A stretch of 64,000 bases of DNA from Lasiodiplodia sp. COLG20 (lineage: Eukaryota; Ascomycota; Dothideomycetes; Botryosphaeriales; Botryosphaeriaceae). The position numbers were made by a program, and so were the translations under genes. Of the stretch, positions 9,033 to 20,324 are shown in pieces. Where the stretch lies: the NCBI GenBank assembly GCA_009801085.1, contig VNWV01000006.1, positions 1,178,001-1,242,000 on the forward strand. Reading direction: 5' to 3'. Numbering within the stretch: position 1 is the first letter of the stretch; every line of letters starts with the position of its first letter. The notes beneath the pieces are model-generated. The model had not been told where the DNA came from. It did no database searches and was given only the letters and a program-made list of their open reading frames with translations.

Positions 9033-11640
9033 ATGGCGGTCAACAGAATTCGCGGCGCCTTCGCCGTCCCCCGCAAGGGTGAGACTTTTGAGCTGCGTGC
9101 CGGCCTTGTGTGAGTGCGATCCACGCGCGTGCTGTGTGTGCTAGGCGCTGACTTTAGAGCTAGATCGCAATATGCCTACGAACGGTTCGCATCCACCGAC
9201 CATCCTACCACCCGTGTGCCATGCTGACAAGAGCGCAGCAAGGAAGCAATCCAGAAGACCATCATGTCCATGACCCTGGGCAAGGATGTGTCCGCCTTGT
9301 TCCCCGACGTCCTGAAGAACATTGCCACGGCCGACCTCGACCAGAAGAAGCTTGTGTACCTGTACCTCATGTGCGTTGCGTTCCTGCTCTCCCGGCCCTT
9401 CCCATCGTCTGACCGCTGCCGCGTGCAGGAACTATGCGAAATCACACCCCGACCTCTGCATTCTCGCCGTCAACACCTTTGTTCAGGATTCCGAGGACCC
9501 CAACCCCTTGGTCCGCGCTCTCGCCGTGAGGACAATGGGCTGCATTCGCGTCGACAAAATGGTGGATTACATGGAGGAGCCGCTGAGGAAGACTCTGCGC
9601 GACGAATCGCCCTACGTCCGCAAGACGGCCGTCATTTGCGTCGCCAAGCTGTTCGATCTCAACCCCACCATGTGCGTCGAGAACGGCTTCTTGGAAACCC
9701 TGCAGGAGCTCATTGGCGACCCCAACCCCATGGTCGTCGCCAATTCCGTCACCGCTCTCGTTGAGATTCACGAGTCCGCCCCCGAAATGAATGTTTTCGA
9801 AATCACACCCCAGAGATTAAAGAAGATGTTGATGGCGCTGAACGAGTGTACCGAGTGGGGCCGTGTCACCATACTAACTGCTCTGGCTGACTACAAGGCT
9901 TCGGACGTCAAGGAGGCTGAGCACATCTGCGAGAGGGTGTCGCCGCAGTTCCAGCACGTCAACCCTAGCGTCGTCCTTGCCGCCGTCAAGGTCGTCTTCT
10001 TGCACATGAAGTTTATCGGTCCGGAGCTTGCCAAGTCCTACCTGAAGAAGATGGCTCCCCCGCTCGGTGAGTAATATACCCGTCTTGCCTCTGGTCCTGG
10101 CTAATTGGCCCAGTGACCCTCGTGTCATCCGCGCCCGAAGTTCAATACGTAGCCCTCCGCAACATCGATCTCCTTCTCCAGAAGCAGCCCGACATTCTCA
10201 GCAAAGAGATGCGCGTCTTCTTCTGCAAGTACAACGACCCTCCTTACCTCAAGCTTGAGAAGCTCGAGATCATGGTGCGCATCGCCAACGACAGGAACGT
10301 CGACCAATTGCTCCAGGAATTGAAGGAATACGCCACCGAAGTGGACATGGATTTCGCCAGGCGAGCTGTCAAGGCCATTGGCCAGGTCGCCATCAAGATC
10401 GAGACCGCCACGGAGAACTGTGTCAATGCCCTCCTCGACCTCATCAACACCAAGGTGAACTACGTCGTGCAAGAAGCAATCGTCGTGGTCAAGGACATCT
10501 TCCGGAAATACCCTGGATACGAGGGCATAATACCCACGCTCTGCCAGTGCATCGACGACTTGGATGAACCAATCGCCAGAGGCTCCCTCATCTGGATTGT
10601 CGGTGAGTATGCAGAGAAGATCAACAACGCAGGAGAAATCCTTGCAGGTTTCGTCGATGGATTCAGCGAAGAATTCACCCAGGTATGACACCCACCAAGC
10701 CCTATATAAATGTTCTAACCCTTTGCGCAGACTCAGCTGCAAATCCTCACAGCCGTCGTCAAGCTTTTCCTGAAGAAGCCTGATCAGTCGCAAGGCCTGG
10801 TCCAGAAGGTTCTCCAGTCGGCGACCGCAGAGTGCGACAACCCTGATGTCAGGGACCGCGCATACGTTTACTGGAGGTTGTTGTCGAGCGATCCGCAAAT
10901 CACAAAGGCAAGTCCTCGCCGATCCCCTCTAGCGGCGGCCGGTGCTAACGGGAACTAGAACGTGGTCCTCTCAGAGAAGCCCCCGATCACTACAACCATT
11001 CCTTCGTTACCTCCCGCACTTTTGGATCAGCTCATTCAAGAGCTGTCGACGCTGGCGTCGGTATACCACAAGCTCCCCGAATCGTTCCTTGGCCAAGGAC
11101 GATTCGGTGCCGAGGCGATGCAGAAAGCCGCCATCGAGTGCGTTGCCCTTGGTAGCGAATATCTGTGTACGGATGCTAACAGGTCACAGGGAACAACGCC
11201 AGCTCGCGCGCGAGAACCCGATCGCCGCGGCGGCGGCAGCGGCAGCGGTGTCGGGCAGCTCGGGTCCGCCGCCCAGCAATGTCGAGAACCTGCTCGACAT
11301 CGACTTCGACGGTGCTGCGCCGGCTTCGATGCAGAGCCAGCCGCCTTCAGGAGCGTCCGGTCTAGAGGGGCTGGCAGGAACACCACAGCGCGTGGCATCA
11401 CCGACGTCGGCAGGGCCCGGACCGACCAACAACATGGACGATCTCATGGGCCTGTTTGGCAGCGGCGGAGCGGCGCCGGCACCTGCCAGTGCGGGCACTC
11501 CCGGCGCGAATGGAGCGAACGATATCATGAACGGGTTTGCGACCATGGACCTGGGTGGAGGATCGCAGCCGCCGCCGCCGCCACAGCAGCAGCAACAACA
11601 ACAGCAGAAATCGAGCAACGACCTCTTGGATCTGATCTGA
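9033..11640 (+). CDS. apl2: AP-1 complex subunit beta (beta-adaptin)
   Basis: Eight exons: 9033-9109, 9164-9184, 9239-9370, 9429-10066, 10114-10682, 10731-10907, 10959-11137, 11190-11640; 747 aa. The protein opens [20 protein letters not shown], typical of AP-1 beta rather than AP-2 or AP-3. An Armadillo-like adaptin trunk follows ([58 protein letters not shown]). The C terminus is a low-complexity hinge (poly-Ala, Pro, Gln) with clathrin-box-like LLDIDF and a terminal NDLLDLI. There is no ear domain, as in other mould AP-1 beta subunits. It works at the trans-Golgi/endosome in clathrin-coated vesicle sorting with gamma, mu and sigma subunits. Exon 2 is only 21 nt, with donor GTTCGC. Intron 6 is GC-AG (GCAAGT...CTAG). 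Confidence 0.95.
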
Positions 11641-12680
11641 TGAGATTACGTCGGAAGTGCCAAGGAGGGGTCAGGCGGAGCGGAAGCCCGGCAGGAAGCC
11701 GGGGCCCCACAGTGAACAGGCGGGGCGGGGCGCACGAATGGAGCTCTGGTGACCTGGCTGTGGGGTTGGATCTCGGTAGTGCTACGCGCGTACGGCAACG
11801 GACGAAGTCACGGGTTAGATGGAAGCATGCATGTAGCACGAGACACATAGACAAAACGAGAGGCCTGTGAGGCAGGTTTAATGAAGTACGTACATCCAGG
11901 CCGTTTTCCCGCCATAGGTTGCTTTCGTCCGAAGAAGGGCCTGCGGCGTGCTGGCCGCGTGGGGTGGGCTGGGCAGAGGGCGGAGAGCGGAGCGCGACCA
12001 ATGACGTCTGCTAGGGGCCGGGGCCGGGCTGTCGGCTGAAGGCGGTGCATCGAGCCTCGGCAACTTTCACATGCCCCAACTTTCAGCCACGCGCGGGCGG
12101 ATGCAGCGAGCGTCCGTCGGCCGGCGCGAGGAGCCGCAACAATTTTTTGGAGTCTGGGAATCGAGGGGCCGAAGCCCATATATTGAACTCCGCGGTCCAC
12201 GCCCCAAACTCTGCTCATACCGAGGTCCTCATCCACACGCCGTCCGAGCTCAAGCTCTACCCACCGCGCCGCTTCACCCATCTTCATCCACCCCGCCCCG
12301 CGGTTCTTCTCCTTTCACCCCTCCTTTTCACTTTGCGCGCACCTCCTTCTCCTGTCAACACCGCGTCGCAAGCATACTACACGTAGTATTTCGCTTGCAC
12401 ACCCCGCCCACGCAGCTTGTCACGCGCGGCGCCCAGCCTTTGAACACCTAATCCTCCTACGTCGCCTTATCCGTCTTGCTGAAAGAGGGAACCCCGGCGC
12501 CTTTCGTCCGATTCGACAGCGGACGCCTCCGTCACACACGCTCGCAAACAACCGGGCCTCGACCCTCTCCCTCATTCACAGTCGAGCCACCGCTCAAGCG
12601 CACGCGCGGTACCGTCCATAACCACCTCCGCTTACGCCCTTCAGCCACGTTCCGGGTCATACCAGACACACCGTAACAAG
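11641..12680. other. intergenic, promoter and 5' leader of the carrier gene
   Basis: Holds the AP-1 beta 3' flank and a C/T-rich sequence (about 12240-12680) that looks like the promoter and leader of the carrier gene. No gene seen. Confidence 0.5.
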
Positions 12681-13919
12681 ATGCCGGCGGAAAAGACTGT
12701 GAACGCGGCCGCGGCCTCGCTGCCAAGCAAGGAAGAGCTGAAGCACGACGTGGCCGAGGCGACCAAGTCGTCGCTGCAGAGCCTGCGCGCGCTGGTGGCG
12801 GGAGGCGTGGGCGGTGTGTGCGCAGTCGTCGTGGGCCATCCGTTCGACCTGGTCAAGGTGCGGCTGCAGACGGCCGAGAAGGGCGTGTACAGCGGCGCCA
12901 TGGACGTCGTGAGGAGGACTGTCGCGAGGGAAGGCTTGGCTAGGGTGAGTTCCCCATTTCCTCCTGTTTGCTCCATCGTTTTCTGGGGTTGAGGTTCGTG
13001 GAATGAGCCGCACCAGCGGCGTGAGGGTCGTGAAGAAGAGGGGTCGCCTGCAAGGCTGATGCCGCTGTCGTGTCGTGCGACGGCGACCTGCAGCAGCTTC
13101 TTTTTACTCCACGTGAAGAATCCGAGGACTGACACTCGCCCACGCAGGGTCTCTACGCCGGTGTTTCTGCGCCTTTGGTGGGCGTCACGCCCATGTGTAA
13201 GTTTCCGCCATTTTCTCCAACCACACCCAGCCCAGACTAACACCACACCAGTCGCCGTCTCCTTCTGGGGTTACGATGTCGGCAAGCAGCTCGTCTCCTC
13301 CGTGTCCACCGTCAACAACAACCAATTCACCATCGCGCAAACCTCGGCCGCCGGTTTCTTCAGCGCCATCCCCATGACGCTCATCACCGCGCCCTTTGAG
13401 CGCGTCAAAGTCCTCCTCCAGATCCAGGGCCAGAAGCAGCTGGCGCCTGGCGAGAAGCCCAAGTACAGCGGCGGCGTGGACGTCGTGCGCCAGCTGTACG
13501 CCGAGGGCGGTATTCGCAGCGTCTTCCGCGGTTCGGCCATGACGCTGGCGCGCGACGGGCCCGGCTCAGCCGCCTACTTCGCCACCTACGAGATCATCAA
13601 GCGCCGGCTTACGCCCAAGAAGGCCGACGGCTCCCCAGGCGAGCTCTCGCTCACCGCCGTTATGGCCGCTGGTGGCGCCGCAGGCGTCGCCATGTGGATT
13701 CCCGTCTTCCCCGTCGATACCATCAAGAGCAGGCTCCAGAGCGCTGAGGGCAACCCCACCATCGGCGGCACCATCCGCGAGATCTACGTTCGCGGCGGCG
13801 GCGCTAGGGCCTTCTTCCCTGGCTTGGGCCCCGCCCTCGCGAGAGCCGTGCCTGCCAACGCCGCGACCTTCCTGGGCGTCGAGTTGGCCCAGAAGGCCAT
13901 GACCAAGTTCTTCGACTAA
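12681..13919 (+). CDS. mitochondrial carnitine/acylcarnitine carrier
   Basis: Exons are 12681-12944, 13148-13196 and 13252-13919, joined by introns GTGAGT...CGCAG (203 nt) and GTAAGT...CCAG, giving 326 aa. There are three mitochondrial-carrier repeats with signature motifs HPFDLVKVRLQT, APFERVKVLLQIQG and FPVDTIKSRLQS. The APFERVKVLLQ second signature and the RDGPGSAAYFATYE stretch are characteristic of carnitine/acylcarnitine carriers (yeast Crc1, Aspergillus AcuH). It would exchange acylcarnitine for carnitine across the inner mitochondrial membrane, for fatty-acid and acetate use. Its N-terminal extension of about 30 residues is longer than in animal homologues. Neighbours are unrelated. 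Confidence 0.93.
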
Positions 13920-14846
13920 GAATTCTGCTTGAAGCTGTGTCCGTTTACGTCTTGTGCTGTATGTAAGGAAGAAGAGAGGGAAAGAGACCGAACGGCTCTA
14001 TTTGATTTTTGCGACGTTTGTCTTAAATGATGTTGAATGACAAACTAGGGAGGATGATCTCGTCTAGCATTTTTTTCCCGGAGATGATGGGTGACGGCGT
14101 CGTCGTTTCGAGTTTTGAGCGCATCTTCTCGAGTGTGTTTGGAGGTGGCGGGCTGGCTTTCTCTTGTGCATCATTGGGCTGGCTGTTTGCTCTTTCTCAT
14201 ATTCCCTTTTTCCTTCAATTCACCTAGAGCTTTCAGTACAGCGTTTCTTGCACGGCCGTCACGTACAAAGGATTTTTTTTTCTAGAGGCATGCGGTTCAC
14301 ACATTTATTCATCGATGCGAGTCTCTATTCGTTTTATACACTGCAGGATTCTGGACGGCTTTGCATTGCAACCGAGAACACTAAGGATTCCGTCAAGGCC
14401 CTGGTGTGAAGTCGTGATACCATTACTACTTTCAGTTTTCGTGATTTTGTGATCATTACTGGTCATTTGGAAGGGATGTTCTTTTTTCAAGAAGGGAAGA
14501 GAGAGTTAGAAAAAGACTAAGTACACGAGATCGAGGAAGCCAAAAGGGGTAAAACCAACGACCAATCTTTGCATAAAATAGTAATCTTTAAAAATGAAAC
14601 AAAAAGGTATTAAAAATGTATCATCAATGTGGTGACAAGCCAACTTGATCATGATTTTTGCGATGATTGAACAAGCCGAATTGCACCCAAGGAGATTCGT
14701 TAATAATCGTGAACAATCGTCAGTATCTATCGAACGGCAAAAGTCGAAGGGGGAAAAACAAGGTATCATCCCCAAGCTTGTTTTTCAAAAAAGGAAGAAA
14801 AAAAGAACGGGCAAAAGGACAAAATGCCTACGAGAGCGATTCCCGC
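13920..14846. other. intergenic between convergent genes
   Basis: Shared 3' region of the carrier (plus) and DUF3824 (minus) genes. It is AT-rich with several T and A runs. No gene seen. Confidence 0.55.
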
Positions 14847-17815
14847 CTACCGCCCTCTTCCGCCACTCCGACTTCCGCTTGCGCCTCCTGAACCCAGCAG
14901 ATCACCCGTGAACTTTTGGAACATCTTCCCTGCTGAGTTGCGCCCAGCGAGAAAGTCTTCCAACTTATCAGCGAGCGGGTCCTCGCCACGCTGCGGTACG
15001 GGCCGGCCATTCGGGTCAAAGCGCGGTGGAAGTTCGACCGTCTCGCCGGACGAAATAGAAGAAGGCGAATCTGATCGGCTCCGGGAGTTTGAGCGAGAAT
15101 GCTTTGAGGGACTTCGATATTCGTGAAGGTCATGATCGTCGACATCGTGGTCATCATATTCATCGTACTGGCGCGGGCGCGGCGGTCTATTTTGTCGCCG
15201 GTCTCCTATGGAGTTCTCGTCGGAATTTACAATCTCATATTCCTCGTCATCATCGATTTTCCGAGGGCGTTCGCGGGTCAGTTCTGGTGAGGGTGCGGGG
15301 GTTGGCAAATCGAATTGGACGGTTTTCTCGGACTTTTGCGGCTGTTGTTGCGATGCTTCACTCGTCGCCCCGGTCCTTAGACCATCTGCAAGCGCACGCG
15401 TTAGTGTATTCCGAGCCATTGGCTGTCCAACAGTTCAATGCATCAATGAACGGTGGACCCACCAAGAAAGGGTTGCTCAACCGCCGACGGAGCAGACGGA
15501 GCAGACGGAGCACTCACATTGTCATCTCCGCGATGATGGCCCCGGTCTTCGTGAAATTCAGGCTGTGGCTCTCTTGGTGGGGGCGGGAAGTATGGTGCTT
15601 GTTGCTGAGGGAAGTAAGACGGCTGCGCAGGGCCGGGATTAGGGCCATAGTCGGCTGGATTATACGGAGCAGGCCCGCCAAAAGGCGCCGGCTCGTAAGG
15701 GGGCTGTTGCAACGCCGGATCGTACCCTTGCGGCGGCGGAGGGAATTGGTTGCTCTCCGGATAGAAGCGCCCGTTCTCGGGCGGATACGCCCCTGGAGGA
15801 AAAGGCTCAGGAGGGTACCCGGCTGGGAGAGGGGAACTGTAGCCCTCTTCGCTGAACGGACGTTCTTCCTCTGCACCTGAACGACTCATTAGCCAAGATT
15901 GTTTATTGAGACCGTATCCGCTGGACTTACGCTTCCTCTCCTTCTTTTCGGCCTTTTTACGTTCTCGTCTCTTGGCAGCTTCGTGGGCGGCGACGCCCGC
16001 AACGCCAGCAAGCGCCGCTGCCTCGGCGACCGCTCTGGAACGACTCCTGCTCCTGCTGCGGCTGGACCGGTGTCGATGCCTTCTCCCTTCGGATTCCGAG
16101 TCGGAATCAGTTGGGCGGCGTCGACCACGGTAATCAGCAGGATCCTCAGGATCGTAGCCATGGCTTCCGGAACGATGACGACGTCCGCTGGCACTTGGCT
16201 CGACATAGATAGGATCACCACCATACACTACAAGGGCTGGGTCACTCGCGGATGCCCGCCGAGATCGTGAGGGTACAGACCTGGACCGAGATCTTGATCT
16301 GGATCTGGATCGTGACATGCGCTCTTCCTTGGCCTCTTTCTTGGCCGCGTTCTTCTCGTAGAGTCCAGCAAGCGCCGCTCCACCAAGGCCAGCGGCAGCG
16401 ATGGGAACACCGGTCCTCAACCGACTGCGGCTGCGCGATTTCTTACCGCGTCTGCTCCGAGACCTGCTGCGAGCTCGTTCGACGAGGCCAGCCACAGCGG
16501 CGCTAGCGAGACCGGCTTGGGCCATGCGCCTATTTTTGTGCTCTGGATCACGGTGTTTGCTCCTTGATCTGGAACGCGACGGCGACGGGCTGAACTCGTC
16601 GCCACTTGCTCCGCTGACCGAGTGGCGGCGCCTTCTAGAACGGCTTCTCCGCTCGATCACATTGGCGACGTTGTTTCCCTTCTGGCCACGACCAGCAGCG
16701 TACGCGAGCGCACCTACCGCAGCGAGTGCAGCCACGCCCGCCACCTTGCGACCCCTGGAATGCGACCTGTCGCGCCTGTGGTGGTGATGGTGATGATGAC
16801 GTCCCTCGGACCGGGAGCGCGATCTGAATTCCTTCCGAGCGCGAGAAAGAGCCTCCGCACCAACGGCACCGAGAGCGCCATAGCCAAGAGCCTGTCGGAC
16901 TCCATGGCCCGGATCTTCACCCTTTTTCCTGCGTTGGTGACGGATCAACTGGGCGGCGCCGACGCCAGCAACAATCCCCTCAGCCAGATGGCGGCGATGG
17001 TGCGGGCTGCTGTCACGGAATTCCTCATCCCGGGAGCGTCGAATGTACTCGTATTCGTCGTCGCTGTGCCAGTCGTGCTCAGCATGCCGTGTGCGGCTAC
17101 GCTCGTAATAGTCGTCTTCCTCCCAACCGCGGCCGTGGTCGACTTCGCGGACTCTACGCTCGTAATAGTAGTCGTCCTCGCGGGGTTCTGGACGCTTGGC
17201 GACCTGGCGATCGTCCACCTCGGAACGCTCGATGATCTCGTACTGGGGCTCCTCCCTTCTCAAGATGATCTGCTGCCTGACGGGAGCTTCCTGGACGATG
17301 ATGGGCTGCGGGTTGGACTGCCTGATGACGATGGGCTGCGGTGGGGGCGACGGACGCGAGAAGAACTCGGTAGACTTGGAATACTTTTCCAGTGCGTAAG
17401 GCTCTTTTGGCTCCTCGTCAATCTCGCGTTCGATGGTGTACTGGCGGACGCGAGGGGGGGACGGCGAATGCTCGATGACGTCGCGCTGGATGCGGTACTC
17501 GTGCACGTCATGGCGGGGCGATGCAGGGCGGTTGACCTCGCGCTCGACGTAGCGGTACTCGTGGACGTCGCGGCCGGAGGCGCGGTCGTCGTCTCGGTCG
17601 ACTACGTAGCGCTGGCGGACAATGGTCGGGTCGGAGTCGCGCTCGCGCTCGCGGGTGACGATGCGGGTTTCCTCGTAGTGATCGTCATCGTACGGGTGGT
17701 CGTCGGAGATGCGGTAGCGGCGGACGACGGAGGAGGGGGCTTTGCGAGAGGCGTGCGACTGGAGGTCCCAGTCGCGCTCGCGCTCGCGGGTCGTCTCTTT
17801 GTAGATGACGGACAT
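14847..17815 (-). CDS. RS-rich DUF3824-family protein
   Basis: Minus-strand exons are 17815-15931, 15870-15518 and 15422-14847; introns are 60 nt (GTAAGT...GCTAAT...GCAG) and 95 nt (GTGAGT...GACAG). The product is 937 aa. The N terminus is highly charged (RERERDWD, repeated RDVHEYR). The middle holds repeats typical of the fungal DUF3824 family: Ala/Gly helices such as VPIAAAGLGGAALAGLYEKN, alternating with Arg-Ser runs. A Pro/Tyr-rich segment and an acidic C terminus follow (DLLGSGGASGSRSGG near the end). No enzymatic domain is seen. The long RS stretches suggest nuclear or RNA-related condensates, but function is unknown. The first intron is a multiple of three and open, so retention would add 20 residues. 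Confidence 0.85.
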
Positions 17816-20324
17816 CTGGGGCTGCTCGCGGGGGGAGGCGGCAGCGTGCGTGCAGTGCGTAGCGAGCCGTGCGACGGGCTCGTGCAGCGCGAGCTGCTAT
17901 TTACCAGCAGTTGTTGTTGTCGGTGCTGAGCGATCGCCGGCTAGCGCAGCAACGCTTTGGATGGTTCGAGCGGGAGCAGAGCCAGTGTTTGGGCTCGGGC
18001 GGGAGGCTGCGAGGCTGGCGGGTCGTGGGGCGGATGACGGAGCACTGGGTTGGCAGGGCTGCCGATCGCGCGTGGTGGGCCTCCGCACGCGCGCGTGATT
18101 GACGGGACCCGCGGATAAGCTTGGCTGGGGAATGGAGACCGAGTGCGCGAGGAGAGACGAAGGAAGAAAAAGAGGTCAGGAGAGCGGGCGGCTGCGCATT
18201 CAACACTCACGGGTGGCTGGCTTGGGCAGCTCGAGGTGGCAGCTTCCAAGTTCTACCGCCTTCTCTGCCTCTGGGGTTCGGGCTCGACCGCGGCAGATGA
18301 CGTAGTGGGTGGTAGGGCATCGACCCTTCGCGACTGCGCGGGCGCCGCCCGTCATAATATGTCCTCCAACCCAACACCCAACTGTCCGCGTGGCATCAGT
18401 GGCACCTCCAGGATGCCTTGCCGGCCTCGTGCCGCTTCTGCGCGTCAGCTCTGCTCCCGCCGTCTACCCACAGCACCGCCGTATTGAGCGCCACGGCGTC
18501 GCAACCAGCGCCTGCGGTGCCCCTCCCGCATGCCTGCCTTTTGCCTCCGGTCGGCATGTGGCGCCGCTACCGAAGAGATCAAACCTCCAGCATAGCCCCC
18601 TCGACGGTGAGCGCTCGCCATCCTCTTGCCCCGCTGACTGCACGATATTAAAAAACGCCCTCCCCCGTACTTTGTCGCCTCGGGCAGCCGCAGGAAGGAA
18701 GGGGCGCGGCTCTTGCTGCCTAGCAGACCGGTGGTAATCCGCGCCCAGGTGACAAGGGCACCTATGCCCGCGTTTGGCTGACCGATAGGTATTGCCTATT
18801 CCACGCGCGCGCCAATGGCCAACCTGGTTGCCATGCCACGCACCGAAATGGCGGGCCGCGTTGGGTAGATCTTCTTATTGTGCCTCTTCGAAAACATCCA
18901 CCTCTCGCCCAATAGGCCGGCAGACTGACCCGCCGCGTTATGTTGTAGGAGCTGGGTTTAGGTCGCCCACATGCCTGTATTGGGTTCTCTCACATGCTCA
19001 CGACTGTGGATACCCATAGACGTGGCATTGCGCTTGCATCTCACGCATGGACCTTTGGGATTTAGTATCCTAGAGCCCCTCCACCGTCTCCTCGTCCAGT
19101 CAGATCCGCCTGTCTCGCGTCAGCGGCTTCTGCATCATGCACACCCTTCTGCCTACCTCACCGTTTGCATTTTGCATCCTGTTGGATACAAAGCCTCGCC
19201 GGTGACAAATGCATGTCTCATGGCCGTGTCGTAACGCGGCACCTGCGGACCATCTCAGCTGCCGTCTGTGGGAGAGTACCTATCTCTGTACACAATGAGT
19301 CAAGCTGAATTATGAAAGAGCAGTAGCTTTGACAAGACAGGTTCTCTACTTGAGATAGTCCTGGCTTCTCAAATTTGCGGTCCGAGAGCTATTTGGACGG
19401 TCGTGTTCTCCGCGCAATAGCGTACCACGCCTCCCTCCTCGACGCGAGACTTCTGTTCAGGACTGGAGGCATTGGCTGCGTAGAAACAGTCTCTGTCTCA
19501 GTGGCGCAGGTGTGGCCAACGATGTTTCACAGCCGGATGCAGGGAGCGTGCATGAGCCTTTACGATTACACTGGGTCATCGGTAGATCAGCGTACGAGTT
19601 GATGTCGACAGGTCCTTGGCATTATGCCAAAAAACTGTCTTACAAGACTCAATATTCATACCTTAACGGGTTATGGGGGGATTTTGCCCCGCGCCTCTAA
19701 TTCCACTGATCATACGCACAATCTTTGCATCAAAGGAGATATCGTCGCATAATCGTGGATTTTAATCGGGACTACAGCATATGCATGCGTGTAAAAAAAA
19801 AAAAAAGGCACCTGTTTGCCAGTAAATCAAATGTGACCATTGTAATACGAGGTTTTTGTTTGCTATGGACGCCTTGACCGACGCAAAGAAGGGGCGAATG
19901 CGAGCTTACGCGAGCACAAAGAAGTCATATGCAGAATTTTTTGTGTGAGTTTTGGCGAATCAAAATGCGATGAATTACAATGAGGTGAGCTATAGGCAGA
20001 TGGTGTTTTTTTTTTTTGCCCGAGACGAGAGGTGGGATGCCGCACGTGACGGCGGCTTCATCCCGCCTCCGGGCGTTGCCTGGTGAGAGGCAAAAGCCAA
20101 GACCAGAAGCTGAGGCCATGTTTACCGCTTAGCATCACCGTCCGCCTTCCGCGACCTGTGTAAGACCACCGTCTCTCGCAGCACCTTCGACAACTGCCAA
20201 TAATCGTCTTCAGCGCAAAGGTCGCTCGCTCTTTTAACCAGCTTTCGCGCCAATCCGGTTCGGCCGGGTTGCCTCTCTGACGTAGCACGTCACTCCTAGC
20301 AACCGCCAACTTCTACCAACCACC
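17816..20324. other. 2.5-kb divergent intergenic region
   Basis: Lies between the divergent starts of the DUF3824 and Src1 genes. Short frames on both strands lack family resemblance. An A run (about 19793-19806) and a T run (about 20006-20018) mark AT-rich patches. Leader-like sequence precedes 20325. An unseen non-coding RNA cannot be excluded. Confidence 0.5.

Noticed and set aside
16622..17929. 435-codon plus-strand open frame
   Set aside because: Antisense shadow of the Arg/Ser-rich DUF3824 gene; its valine-rich product reflects the reverse of RS codons.
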